Positions 1 to 7,589 of a stretch of DNA of 8,880 nt are shown here, piece by piece. Position numbers and translations under genes: made by a program. Numbering within the stretch: the first letter of the stretch is position 1; each line of letters begins with the position of its first letter. The notes beneath the pieces were generated by a model. The model did no database searches. It was given only the letters and a program-made list of their open reading frames with translations, and was not told the origin of the DNA. Origin of the DNA: an uncultured bacterium (GTDB taxonomy: Bacteria > Krumholzibacteriota > Krumholzibacteriia > LZORAL124-64-63); NCBI GenBank assembly GCA_903847545.1, contig CAINDZ010000522.1:1-8880 (forward strand), read 5' to 3'.

Positions 1-89
1 CCGCCTGGTGCAGACACGCGCCGCCCGCTACGACAAGGGCGGCGAGGAGCACTACAACGTCATCTCGGCGCTGCACAAAAGCATGCGCA
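1..89 (+). repeat. Inverted 89-bp copy of an internal rarA segment
   Basis: Bases 1-89 equal the reverse complement of 5512-5424 without a mismatch; base i pairs with base 5513-i. Translated in frame 2 they give RarA residues 248-276, including the stretch YDKGGEEHYNVISALHKSMR. Identity stops sharply after base 89, where rarA continues with acagcgac and this copy with gcggccgg. Perfect identity at silent positions means a very recent duplication or an assembly artefact at a contig end. The match starts at the first base of the window, so it may extend further left. The fragment has no start, stop or function of its own here. Confidence 0.95.
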
Positions 90-113
90 GCGGCCGGGGA
101 CGGCGCCGCGACG

Positions 114-605
114 GTGCCCGCGGGCCTGCCGTCGCCGCCGCTGCTGCCTCGCTTCGTCGAGCCGTCGCTGCGGCCGTTGTGCCGGCAGTGGCAGCAGACA
201 TGGACCCTGGCGGTGCTGCCGGACCTCGCGTCGTTCGCGGCCGCCGCGCTCGTCTCGCCCTGGGGGCGCGTGGTGTTCGCGCAACCCGAGGCCCGCGAGC
301 GCCTCGAGGCCGTCCTGGCAGCATGGGGACGCGCCAGCGCCCACGACCTGCTGGACCAGCCCCTGTGGCAGGCCTGGTGGCTGCTGACGCTGGCCGACCT
401 CGGGGAGCAGCCCCTGGACGGCGCGCGGCCCCTGGCGATCCTGGCCGAGGCCGCGCGCACGGGCGGCGCCTACCAGCCGGCCGGCGTCTACATGTGCCAG
501 GGGACCGAGGAGGCGCGCCGTCATTACGAGGTGCTCGGGCGCCTGACCGACCAGGCGCTCGTCCTCTACCAGGTGCGGTCGCCGCTGCCGGGCGACGCCG
601 GCTGA
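114..605 (+). CDS. Hypothetical protein, 5' end uncertain and possibly truncated
   Basis: I do not recognise this protein. From the GTG at 114 it is 163 residues long, ending at TGA 603-605. It is rich in Trp (seven, including WQAWW near the middle), Leu and Ala, looks soluble and largely helical, and has no evident signal peptide or membrane segment. The start is weak: no good Shine-Dalgarno sequence lies at the right distance (only GGGGA, 13 bases upstream). The frame stays open leftward through the rarA-derived repeat to base 1, so the true N-terminus may have been lost at the junction at base 89/90. It lies 120 bases upstream of the tryptophanase gene on the same strand. Composition matches its neighbours. 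Function is unknown. Confidence 0.55.
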   Translation: MPAGLPSPPLLPRFVEPSLRPLCRQWQQTWTLAVLPDLASFAAAALVSPWGRVVFAQPEARERLEAVLAAWGRASAHDLLDQPLWQAWWLLTLADLGEQPLDGARPLAILAEAARTGGAYQPAGVYMCQGTEEARRHYEVLGRLTDQALVLYQVRSPLPGDAG

Positions 606-680
606 CGCGGGACCGCGAGCCGCCGCCCGGGCTTGTCCCGCGGCCGCGTGTTGACCATGTTCCCGGCGGCCCCGGCCCTG

Positions 681-704
681 CTGCCGGCGGCGCGCCGGCG
701 GCAG
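681..704 (+). promoter_or_regulatory. Near-perfect GC palindrome just upstream of tnaA
   Basis: The 24-base sequence has outer arms CTGCCG/CGGCAG around a GGCGCGCC core and differs from a perfect palindrome only at one central pair of positions. It ends 9 bases before the tnaA Shine-Dalgarno sequence, so it could be an operator or an RNA hairpin in the leader. No T-run follows, so it is not a typical terminator. In a genome this GC-rich such palindromes can arise by chance. The rest of the 606-725 gap shows no gene, no leader peptide resembling TnaC and no clear promoter; a TTGACC at 651 has no matching -10. Confidence 0.25.
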
Positions 705-725
705 CCTCGAGCCAGGGAGCGGGAC

Positions 726-2126
726 ATGGATTTCGCCTTCGAGCCCTATCGCATCAAGGTCGTCGAGAAGATCGAGCGCATCAGTCGCGAGGAGCGCAAA
801 CGCCTGCTGATCGAGGCGGGCTACAACGTCTTCAAGGTGCCGTCGCGCGCCATCTACGTCGACCTCCTGACCGACAGCGGCACCGGCGCCATGAGCGACC
901 TGCAGTGGGCCGCGCTGATGACCGGCGACGAGGCCTACGCCTGCAGCCGCTCGTTCCAGGACTTCGAGGCGACCATCCGCGACATTTTCGGCTACAAGCA
1001 CGTGATCCCCACGCACCAGGGACGCGCCGCCGAGGGCCTGCTCTTCACGGCGATGGTCAAGCCGGGGCAGGTCGTGCCCAACAACATCCACTTCGACACG
1101 ACGCGCGCGAACGTCGAGCACGTCGGCGGCATCGCGCTGGACTGCGTGGCCGACGCCGGCCTGGACCCGCGGCTCGAGGCCCCGTTCAAGGGCGACATGA
1201 GCCTGGAGAAGCTGGCGCACGCCTTCGAGAAGTACGGCCGTGACCGCATCCCGTTCGTGATGCTCACCATCACCAACAACAGCGGCGGCGGGCAACCCGT
1301 GTCGATGGCCAACGCGAAGGCCGTCGGCGCCTTCTGCCGCGAGATGGGCGTGCCGCTGATCTTCGACGCCTGCCGCTTCGCCGAGAACGCCTGGTTCATC
1401 CAGCAGCGCGAACAGGGCTACGGCGACGTGTCCATCAAGGACATCTGCCGCGAGATGTTCGCGCTCGGCAGCGGTTGCACGATGAGCGCCAAGAAGGACG
1501 CGCTGGTGAACATCGGCGGCTTCCTCTGCCTGGACGACGACGACTGGGCGCAGGCGGCGACGAACCTGCTGATCCTGCGCGAGGGCTTCCCGACCTACGG
1601 CGGCCTGGCCGGGCGCGACCTGGCGGCCGTCGCGCAGGGACTGCGCGAGGTGATGGACCCGGACTACCTGGCCTACCGCATCGGGCAGGTGGCGCGGCTG
1701 GGCGCGCGGCTCGACGAGCTGGGCGTGCCCTACCTGAAGCCGACCGGCGGCCACGCCGTGTACCTGGATGCGCGGCGCATGCTGCCGCACCTCCCGCAGT
1801 CGCAGTTCCCGGCGCAGGTCGTGACCGTGGCGCTCTTCGTCGAGGCCGGCGTGCGCGCCGTCGAGATCGGCAGCCTGATGTTCGAGCACCGCGACCCGGA
1901 CACCGGCGAGCTGGTGCCGCCCGAGATGGAGCTGGTGCGCCTGGCCGTGCCGCGCCGCGTGTACACGCACACGCAGCTGGACTACGTGGCCGAGGCCTGC
2001 GCGCGCGTGATGGCCCTGGGCGAGCGCCTGGGCGGGCTCGAGATCACCTGGGAACCGCCCTCGCTGCGCCACTTCACCGCGCGGCTGCGCCCGGTGGGCG
2101 GCGGTTCGCTGCTGGCGGGGCAGTAG
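726..2126 (+). CDS. tnaA: Tryptophanase (PLP-dependent beta-eliminating lyase)
   Basis: Cytoplasmic fold-type I PLP enzyme. Tryptophanase splits L-tryptophan to indole, pyruvate and ammonia; its closest relative, tyrosine phenol-lyase (TPL), releases phenol from tyrosine. The 466-residue length matches the family (E. coli TnaA 471). Numbering coincides with Citrobacter TPL: Tyr71, Arg100, Asn185, Asp214, Arg217 and the PLP lysine Lys257 in TMSAKKD are all present. Positions that separate the two enzymes are tryptophanase-like: Asp124 (TPL Thr), Phe288 (TPL Met), Ile381 in RAVEIG (TPL substrate-binding Arg381) and His449 in LRHFTARL (TPL Phe). Much of the backbone nevertheless resembles TPL, so specificity is inferred. 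Gly is replaced by Cys73 in DEAYACS and by Ala101 in THQGRAAE. The ATG at 726 is chosen because AGGGAG lies 6 bases upstream and FEPYRIK is the family N-terminus. No tnaB-like permease is adjacent. Confidence 0.9.
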   Translation: MDFAFEPYRIKVVEKIERISREERKRLLIEAGYNVFKVPSRAIYVDLLTDSGTGAMSDLQWAALMTGDEAYACSRSFQDFEATIRDIFGYKHVIPTHQGRAAEGLLFTAMVKPGQVVPNNIHFDTTRANVEHVGGIALDCVADAGLDPRLEAPFKGDMSLEKLAHAFEKYGRDRIPFVMLTITNNSGGGQPVSMANAKAVGAFCREMGVPLIFDACRFAENAWFIQQREQGYGDVSIKDICREMFALGSGCTMSAKKDALVNIGGFLCLDDDDWAQAATNLLILREGFPTYGGLAGRDLAAVAQGLREVMDPDYLAYRIGQVARLGARLDELGVPYLKPTGGHAVYLDARRMLPHLPQSQFPAQVVTVALFVEAGVRAVEIGSLMFEHRDPDTGELVPPEMELVRLAVPRRVYTHTQLDYVAEACARVMALGERLGGLEITWEPPSLRHFTARLRPVGGGSLLAGQ

Positions 2127-2129
2127 GGC

Positions 2130-2777
2130 GTGACGGGGGGGCTGCGCCTGGAGTGCCTGGGCCTGGATGCGCCGCTGTCCGACCTGGTCGGCGAGAGCGC
2201 CCGGTCGGCGCTCGCCGCTCTGGGCCTGTCCGGCGCGCTGGACCGCCTGGTGATCTGCGCCGACGACCTGGCCGGCTGCGACGACGCCTGGGTGCAGCCC
2301 GGGCGCGGCGCGCGGCGACGCGACCTCACGCTGTACTGCCATCCCGAGGTGTTCCTGGCCGCGCGCGCGGCGCCCGGCGTGCCGGCCGCCGTCTGGGACT
2401 GCCCGGGGCCGGGCGACACGTCCCGGCCGCCGGTGAGCGCATCCGCGTTCTCGCGCGTGCGCACCGAGGCCTTCCTGCACCATCACCTCACGGTCATCGG
2501 CGACCTGGTGCGGGGCGAGCTCGAGCCGTCCACCGTGCCGGCGGACCTGGCCGAGGCGTTCGACGCGGCCTGGGCCATCGGCGTGGACGGCCGGCTCGGG
2601 CGCGCCGGGTTGCCGGGCTACCCGCTGGCCGAGCGCCGGCGCCGGTTCAGCCGCCTGTTCTCGCAGGCGGGGATCCTGATGCCCGCGCACTGGACCGTCT
2701 TCCAGGAACTGTGGGACGGCGTCGCCGCCGGACAACAGGATGTGGTGCGGCTCGCCCGCGCGCTGCCCCGCCTGTAG
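2130..2777 (+). CDS. Hypothetical protein encoded directly after tnaA
   Basis: A 215-residue protein that I do not recognise. It starts at GTG 2130, three bases after the tnaA stop, which suggests co-transcription and translational coupling; it stops at TAG 2775-2777. It has no signal peptide or membrane segment. Visible features are an acidic N-terminal half (ICADDLAGCDDAW), a TLYCHPEVF segment, a Glu/His cluster with Glu113 and His117-119, and an aromatic C-terminal part (PAHWTVFQELWDG). The histidine cluster could bind a metal, but no HEXXH or other named site is present, so no enzyme class is claimed. The neighbourhood suggests a role linked to tryptophan or indole metabolism, or simple operon membership. 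The coding frame is convincing; the function is not known. Confidence 0.75.
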   Translation: MTGGLRLECLGLDAPLSDLVGESARSALAALGLSGALDRLVICADDLAGCDDAWVQPGRGARRRDLTLYCHPEVFLAARAAPGVPAAVWDCPGPGDTSRPPVSASAFSRVRTEAFLHHHLTVIGDLVRGELEPSTVPADLAEAFDAAWAIGVDGRLGRAGLPGYPLAERRRRFSRLFSQAGILMPAHWTVFQELWDGVAAGQQDVVRLARALPRL

Positions 2778-2812
2778 GGGCCGAGGGCGCCCCCCGGGGG
2801 CGGGTCGGGCCG

Positions 2813-2843
2813 TTAACATTTGCATTTTCGGGGATGTTATCCC
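2813..2843 (+). promoter_or_regulatory. Possible sigma70-type promoter with overlapping small palindrome
   Basis: The 132-base gap 2778-2909 contains an AT-rich patch that stands out in this GC-rich sequence. TTAACA at 2813-2818 resembles a -35 box. TATCCC at 2838-2843, preceded by an extended -10 TGT, could be a poor -10 at a long 19-base spacing. The perfect palindrome GGGAT-GTT-ATCCC at 2831-2843 covers the -10 position and could be an operator. Position fits a promoter for the gene starting at 2910. The box matches are weak and the rest of the gap shows nothing clear. Confidence 0.3.
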
Positions 2844-2909
2844 AATTTCAGGGACGCCGTGCGCGCCGGGTGCGCCGGCCGGACCCGCGGACCTTTGGGA
2901 GGTTTCTAC

Positions 2910-3797
2910 ATGTTCGGTGCCACTCCTCGGCTTCGCCTTCTGGTGATCCTGCTGGCGGGCATTCTGGCGATTTCCGTCGTGGCCGTGGTCGGGATCAAGA
3001 AGAAGGAAGCGGTCGACCCGTACCTTCACACCTCCCTGAGGAAGATCGCCACCGGCGACACCCTGAGCCCCGGCTTCCTGTTCGAGATCGACGCGCCGAC
3101 GTTCGAGTTCGTGCGCGGCGGGACCGGCGTGGTCCGTGACGGCAACGTCATGGAGTTCATCGTCGCCAAGGATCTCGAGACGATGGCGCCCCGCCTGGCC
3201 GGCGCGCGCCTGGGCGTGCGCAAGGTCTTCACGCCGAAGCCCATGCACCTGAACCTGCAGCGGATCAAGCGCAACGGCGCGGTCGAGGCGGACAGCCTGC
3301 CGCTGCCGTACCCGCTGGTGCTGCCGCGCCTGCTGTCGGCCAACCAGGTCGACCTGCAGGCCCCCGGCGCCGCCCTGCCCGAGATCGGCTGGGACGCGGC
3401 CGCCATCCAGGACGCGAAGCTCTCGTACATGCCGCAGAAGGAAGGCGAGTCGTTCCGCCTCGTGAAGAGCGCGTACGAACGCTTCGCCTACGTGCCCAAG
3501 CACGACCTGCCCGCCGAGCGTCGCCTGAACCCCGCGCCCGAGGACTACGCCTGGTACCTGATCGGCGCCAAGGGCTCGCTGCAGGTCGTCGACCTGACGC
3601 TGGGCGGCGACTTCATGCTGCACCTGCTCAAGTCGAAGGAGCTGCCGCTGATCGGCGCCTTCACGCTGGTCGCCCTGCAGGAGGACGTCGCGGCCCGGCA
3701 GATCGCCCACCCGGTGATCGGCCACGTCGTCGGCATGGCCCGCCTGAACTGGTTCGAGTACGCGAACAGCTACGTGCAGGGCTGCACGGCGCGCTGA
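2910..3797 (+). CDS. Hypothetical protein with a single N-terminal membrane anchor
   Basis: A 295-residue protein of unknown function. The ATG at 2910 is preceded by GGGAGG at 2897-2902 with a 7-base spacer; longer in-frame starts (for example TTG at 2820) lack this and run into the promoter-like region. Residues about 10-29 form one hydrophobic segment (LLVILLAGILAISVVAVVGI) followed by KKK, so the protein is probably membrane-anchored. Arg7/Arg9 before and Lys30-32 after the segment leave topology undecided, and there is no clear cleavage site or lipobox. The remaining ~265 residues look soluble and mixed alpha/beta, with a Pro-rich middle and its only cysteine near the C-terminus (GCTAR). 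It appears monocistronic: a promoter-like patch lies upstream and a strong hairpin downstream. Confidence 0.8.
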   Translation: MFGATPRLRLLVILLAGILAISVVAVVGIKKKEAVDPYLHTSLRKIATGDTLSPGFLFEIDAPTFEFVRGGTGVVRDGNVMEFIVAKDLETMAPRLAGARLGVRKVFTPKPMHLNLQRIKRNGAVEADSLPLPYPLVLPRLLSANQVDLQAPGAALPEIGWDAAAIQDAKLSYMPQKEGESFRLVKSAYERFAYVPKHDLPAERRLNPAPEDYAWYLIGAKGSLQVVDLTLGGDFMLHLLKSKELPLIGAFTLVALQEDVAARQIAHPVIGHVVGMARLNWFEYANSYVQGCTAR

Positions 3798-3823
3798 GCG
3801 CCCGCCCACGCGACGGCACACAT

Positions 3824-3855
3824 GAAGGACGGGCCCCGCGAGGAGCCCGTCCTTC
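3824..3855. terminator. Hairpin between convergent genes, probable bidirectional terminator
   Basis: GAAGGACGGGC (3824-3834) and GCCCGTCCTTC (3845-3855) form a perfect 11-base stem with a 10-base loop; a G-T wobble and two further pairs extend it outward to 3821-3858. It sits in the 86-base gap between the stops of the gene ending at 3797 and pfkA, which ends at 3884 on the other strand, exactly where a shared terminator is expected. No long T-run follows on either strand, so it departs from the textbook intrinsic terminator. Confidence 0.75.
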
Positions 3856-3883
3856 GTGCGTCAGGGAGCGCCGTGGCGCGCCG

Positions 3884-4843
3884 TCAGACCAGCAGCTCCA
3901 TCAGTCGCGCGTCGCGCAGCACCGACTTGGGGCCGGCCTTCGTCTTCTTCTCGAGCGGGCTCGTCTGCACCTTGTTGGCCACGACGCCGACCATCAGGCC
4001 GTGCTGGCCCTCGAACAGCAGCTCGGTGGCGTGGTGCCCGAGCCGGCTGGCCATGATGCGGTCGAAGCCCGACGGCGCGCCGCCGCGCTGCACGTGGCCC
4101 AGCACGACCATGCGCACGTCGCGCTGCAGGCGGGCCTTGATCTCGAACGACACGTACGACGCCTTGCCGGCGCCCTCGGCGACGATGATCAGCGCATGGT
4201 GCTTGCCGCGCTGGTACGACTCGGCGATGCGGCGGCAGACGTCGTCGATCTTCCAGGGCACCTCGGGCAGCAGCACTTCCTCGGCGCCGGTGGCGATGGC
4301 CGTCTGCGCGGCCAGCAGCCCGTACTCGCGGCCCATGACCTCGATCACGAAGATGCGCCCGTGGCTGGTCGCCGTGTCGCGCACCTTGTCCACGGCGTCG
4401 ATGGCGATGTTCAGCGCGGTGTCGAAGCCGATGCTGTAGTCGGTGCCGGGGATGTCGTTGTCGATGGTCGCCGGCACGCCGATGACCGGCAGGCCGAACT
4501 CGCGCTCCAGCTTGGCGGCCCCGCGGAAGCTGCCGTCGCCGCCGATGACGACCATGCCGTCGAGCTTCAGCTTCTTCAGCGTGCGGCCGACGGGCGCGGC
4601 GCCCTCGGGCGTGGCGAACTGCGGGTAGCGGAAGGTGCGCAGGATGGTGCCGCCCTTCTGCAGGATGCCGCTAACCGAGCCCGGGACCATCGTCTCGTAG
4701 GTGCCCTCGGCCAGTCCGAGCCAGCCCTGCTTGATGCCGATGACCTCGGCGTCATGGCGCCACGCCGTGCGCACCACCGCGCGCAACGCCGCGTTCATCC
4801 CGGCCGCGTCGCCGCCGCCGGTCAGGACCCCGATCCGCTTCAT
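3884..4843 (-). CDS. pfkA: 6-phosphofructokinase, probably ATP-dependent
   Basis: Phosphorylates fructose-6-phosphate to fructose-1,6-bisphosphate, the committing step of glycolysis, in the cytoplasm. The 319 residues match E. coli PfkA (320). Visible motifs are the N-terminal nucleotide-binding loop GGGDAAGMN (9-17), Arg72, GGDGS (101-105) and TIDND (126-130) with catalytic base Asp128. Sugar-phosphate binding is represented by Arg163, MGR at 170-172, Arg244, and His250/Arg253 in GHVQRGG. Gly104, not Asp, after GGD indicates ATP rather than pyrophosphate as donor. Residues matching the E. coli effector site (Arg21, Arg25, Arg155, Arg212, Lys214) remain, so allosteric control is plausible. 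The loop is unusual: E. coli has SGGDAPGMN, and Ala125 replaces Gly before TIDND. GGGAGG lies 6 bases before the ATG, which overlaps the rarA stop as ATGA. Confidence 0.96.
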   Translation of the reverse strand: MKRIGVLTGGGDAAGMNAALRAVVRTAWRHDAEVIGIKQGWLGLAEGTYETMVPGSVSGILQKGGTILRTFRYPQFATPEGAAPVGRTLKKLKLDGMVVIGGDGSFRGAAKLEREFGLPVIGVPATIDNDIPGTDYSIGFDTALNIAIDAVDKVRDTATSHGRIFVIEVMGREYGLLAAQTAIATGAEEVLLPEVPWKIDDVCRRIAESYQRGKHHALIIVAEGAGKASYVSFEIKARLQRDVRMVVLGHVQRGGAPSGFDRIMASRLGHHATELLFEGQHGLMVGVVANKVQTSPLEKKTKAGPKSVLRDARLMELLV

Positions 4844-6252
4844 CCGTCGCCTCCCGTTTCTTCCCTGTCGTCGCCGTCGCCGGCCGTCGATCCGCCGCGC
4901 CGCTTCCGGCGCTCGTGCCACAGCCTGATCTGCTCCATGCGGCCGGCCAGCTCGGCCTCGAAGCCGCGCCGCCCGGGGGAGTAGTACGCGGTGCCGGACA
5001 GCTCGTCGGGCAGGCAGCCCATGTCGCCGAGCCCGTCGGGCGTGTCGTGAGCGTACACGTAGCCGTCGCCGTAGCCCACTTCTTTCATCAGGCGCGTCGA
5101 GGCGTTGCGCAGGTGCATGGGCACCGGCGGGTTCGAGCCTTCGCGCACCTCGGCCGCCGCCGCCCCGTAGGCGCGGTACAGCGCATTGCTCTTGGGCGCC
5201 AGCGCCAGGTAAACCGCCGCCTGCGCCAGGGCCAGTGCGCCCTCGGGCATCCCCAGCTGGTGGATGGCGTCGCGGGCGGCCAGCGTCCGGCCCAGCGCGT
5301 CGGGGTCGGCCAGGCCCACGTCCTCGCTGGCGAAGCGGACCAGCCGCCGCGCCACGTAGAGGGGGTCCTCGCCGGCCTCGAGCATGCGCGCCAGCCAGTA
5401 CACCGCCGCCTGCGGGTCGCTGTTGCGCATGCTTTTGTGCAGCGCCGAGATGACGTTGTAGTGCTCCTCGCCGCCCTTGTCGTAGCGGGCGGCGCGTGTC
5501 TGCACCAGGCGGGCCACGGTGGCGGCGTCCAGCGGGCCGTGGTCGGCCTCGGGCCCGGCGGCAGCGGCCACGCTCTCGAGCAGGCCCAGCGCGGCGCGCG
5601 CGTCGCCCTCGCTCAGGCGCGCCAGCAGGTCGAGCGCCTCGGGCGCGAAGGCGGGGGCGCCGTCCAGGCCGTGCGGCGCCGTGGCGGCCCTCTGCAGCAG
5701 CGCGGCCACGTCGCCGGCCGCCAGCGGCGCCAGCACGAACAGCCGCATCCGCGAGATGAGCGCGCTGTTCACCTCGAAGCTGGGGTTCTCGGTCGTGGCC
5801 CCGATGAGCGTCACGTCGCCGCGCTCGACCCACGGCAGCAGCGCGTCCTGCTGGGCCTTGTTGAAGCGGTGGATCTCGTCCAGGAACAGGATCGTGCGCC
5901 GGCCGGTGGCGCGCTGCAGGCGCCCGGCCTCGGCCATCACTTCCTTCAGCTCCTTCGAGCCCACGGCCACCGCGCTGAACTCCAGGAACCGCGCGCCGCC
6001 CAGCCCGGCCACCAGGCGCGCGAGCGTGGTCTTGCCGCAGCCGGGCGGGCCCCACAGCAGCAGGGAAGGGATCGAAGCGCCGCCCAGGAGGCGGCGCAGC
6101 GGCCCTTCCGGGCCCAGCAGGTGGGGCTGGCCGACGACCTCGTCCAGCGAGCGCGGGCGCATGCGGTCGGCCAGCGGCGCCGTGGCGGGCGCCGTCGTGT
6201 CGGCCGTGCGCGGAAGCGCGGCGTCGTCGTGGCCGAAGAGGTCGCCGTTCAT
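4840..6252 (-). CDS. rarA: Replication-associated recombination protein RarA (MgsA/WRNIP1 family AAA+ ATPase)
   Basis: RarA is a tetrameric clamp-loader-like ATPase that acts at stalled replication forks and single-strand gaps. The 470-residue protein has Walker A GPPGCGKT (68-75), Walker B ILFLDEIH with Asp125/Glu126, sensor 1 in GATTENPSF (151-159) and the SRMR arginine-finger region (Arg168). The C-terminal half is the family-specific oligomerisation domain, including SALHKSMRNSDPQAAVYWLA and PKSNALYRAY. Length is close to E. coli RarA (447). The ATG at 6252 gives the typical short N-terminus NGDLFG followed by DRMRPRSLDEVVGQ and has AGGCAGG upstream. The frame stays open to 6411, but those starts would lie within the deoB leader and start. 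Its TGA overlaps the pfkA ATG. Codons 248-276 are duplicated in inverted orientation at bases 1-89. Confidence 0.95.
   Translation of the reverse strand: MNGDLFGHDDAALPRTADTTAPATAPLADRMRPRSLDEVVGQPHLLGPEGPLRRLLGGASIPSLLLWGPPGCGKTTLARLVAGLGGARFLEFSAVAVGSKELKEVMAEAGRLQRATGRRTILFLDEIHRFNKAQQDALLPWVERGDVTLIGATTENPSFEVNSALISRMRLFVLAPLAAGDVAALLQRAATAPHGLDGAPAFAPEALDLLARLSEGDARAALGLLESVAAAAGPEADHGPLDAATVARLVQTRAARYDKGGEEHYNVISALHKSMRNSDPQAAVYWLARMLEAGEDPLYVARRLVRFASEDVGLADPDALGRTLAARDAIHQLGMPEGALALAQAAVYLALAPKSNALYRAYGAAAAEVREGSNPPVPMHLRNASTRLMKEVGYGDGYVYAHDTPDGLGDMGCLPDELSGTAYYSPGRRGFEAELAGRMEQIRLWHERRKRRGGSTAGDGDDREETGGDG
5424..5512 (-). repeat. rarA-internal partner of the 89-bp inverted repeat
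   Basis: This is the rarA copy of the repeat found at 1-89. It covers codons 248-276 plus one flanking base at each end. Here the sequence continues normally through rarA on both sides, so this is the parental copy and the left one is the fragment. The two arms are inverted and enclose 5,334 bases. Confidence 0.95.
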
Positions 6253-6334
6253 GGCCTGCCTGGGCGCGCGCGGCACGCGGGTTGCGAAGTGGACCGGTCG
6301 GCTTTCCTGCGCGAAGGCCGGGCGCGAACCCGGG

Positions 6335-6363
6335 TTGACGGTGCCCGGTCGCGTCATTAACCT
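6335..6363 (+). promoter_or_regulatory. Candidate sigma70-type promoter for deoB-cdd-deoA
   Basis: TTGACG (6335-6340), a 17-base spacer and TAACCT (6358-6363) form a plausible promoter: 5 of 6 matches at -35 and the key T, A and final T at -10. It lies about 40 bases before the deoB start, in the divergent spacer 6253-6404 that must also hold the rarA-pfkA promoter. I could not pick out the latter. No operator for a known nucleoside repressor is evident. Confidence 0.5.
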
Positions 6364-6404
6364 GAACCCTCGACACAAGATATTCTTGGTGAAGGAGACT
6401 GCGC

Positions 6405-7585
<1,181 letters not shown>

Positions 7586-7589
<4 letters not shown>

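Noticed and set aside
622..644. Hairpin after the first ORF as a terminator
   Set aside because: The stem is interrupted by a bulge, is short, and has no T-run.
633..725. N-terminal extension of TnaA to a start at 633
   Set aside because: The extra residues are Arg/Ala/Pro-rich and unlike the family, whereas ATG 726 has a well-spaced AGGGAG.
8..1243. 411-codon + strand frame joining the rarA fragment to downstream sequence
   Set aside because: After RarA residues it becomes Arg/Ala/Gly low-complexity sequence out of frame with the supported genes.
2788..2802. CG-rich palindrome after the 215-residue gene as a terminator
   Set aside because: The arms leave almost no loop and no T-run follows; likely a chance run of C and G.
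60..3821. A 1,253-codon open frame on the minus strand
   Set aside because: It is antisense to tnaA and the two unknown genes. Its Arg/Ala/His/Gln-rich composition with no domain is what a stop-poor, GC-rich antisense frame gives.
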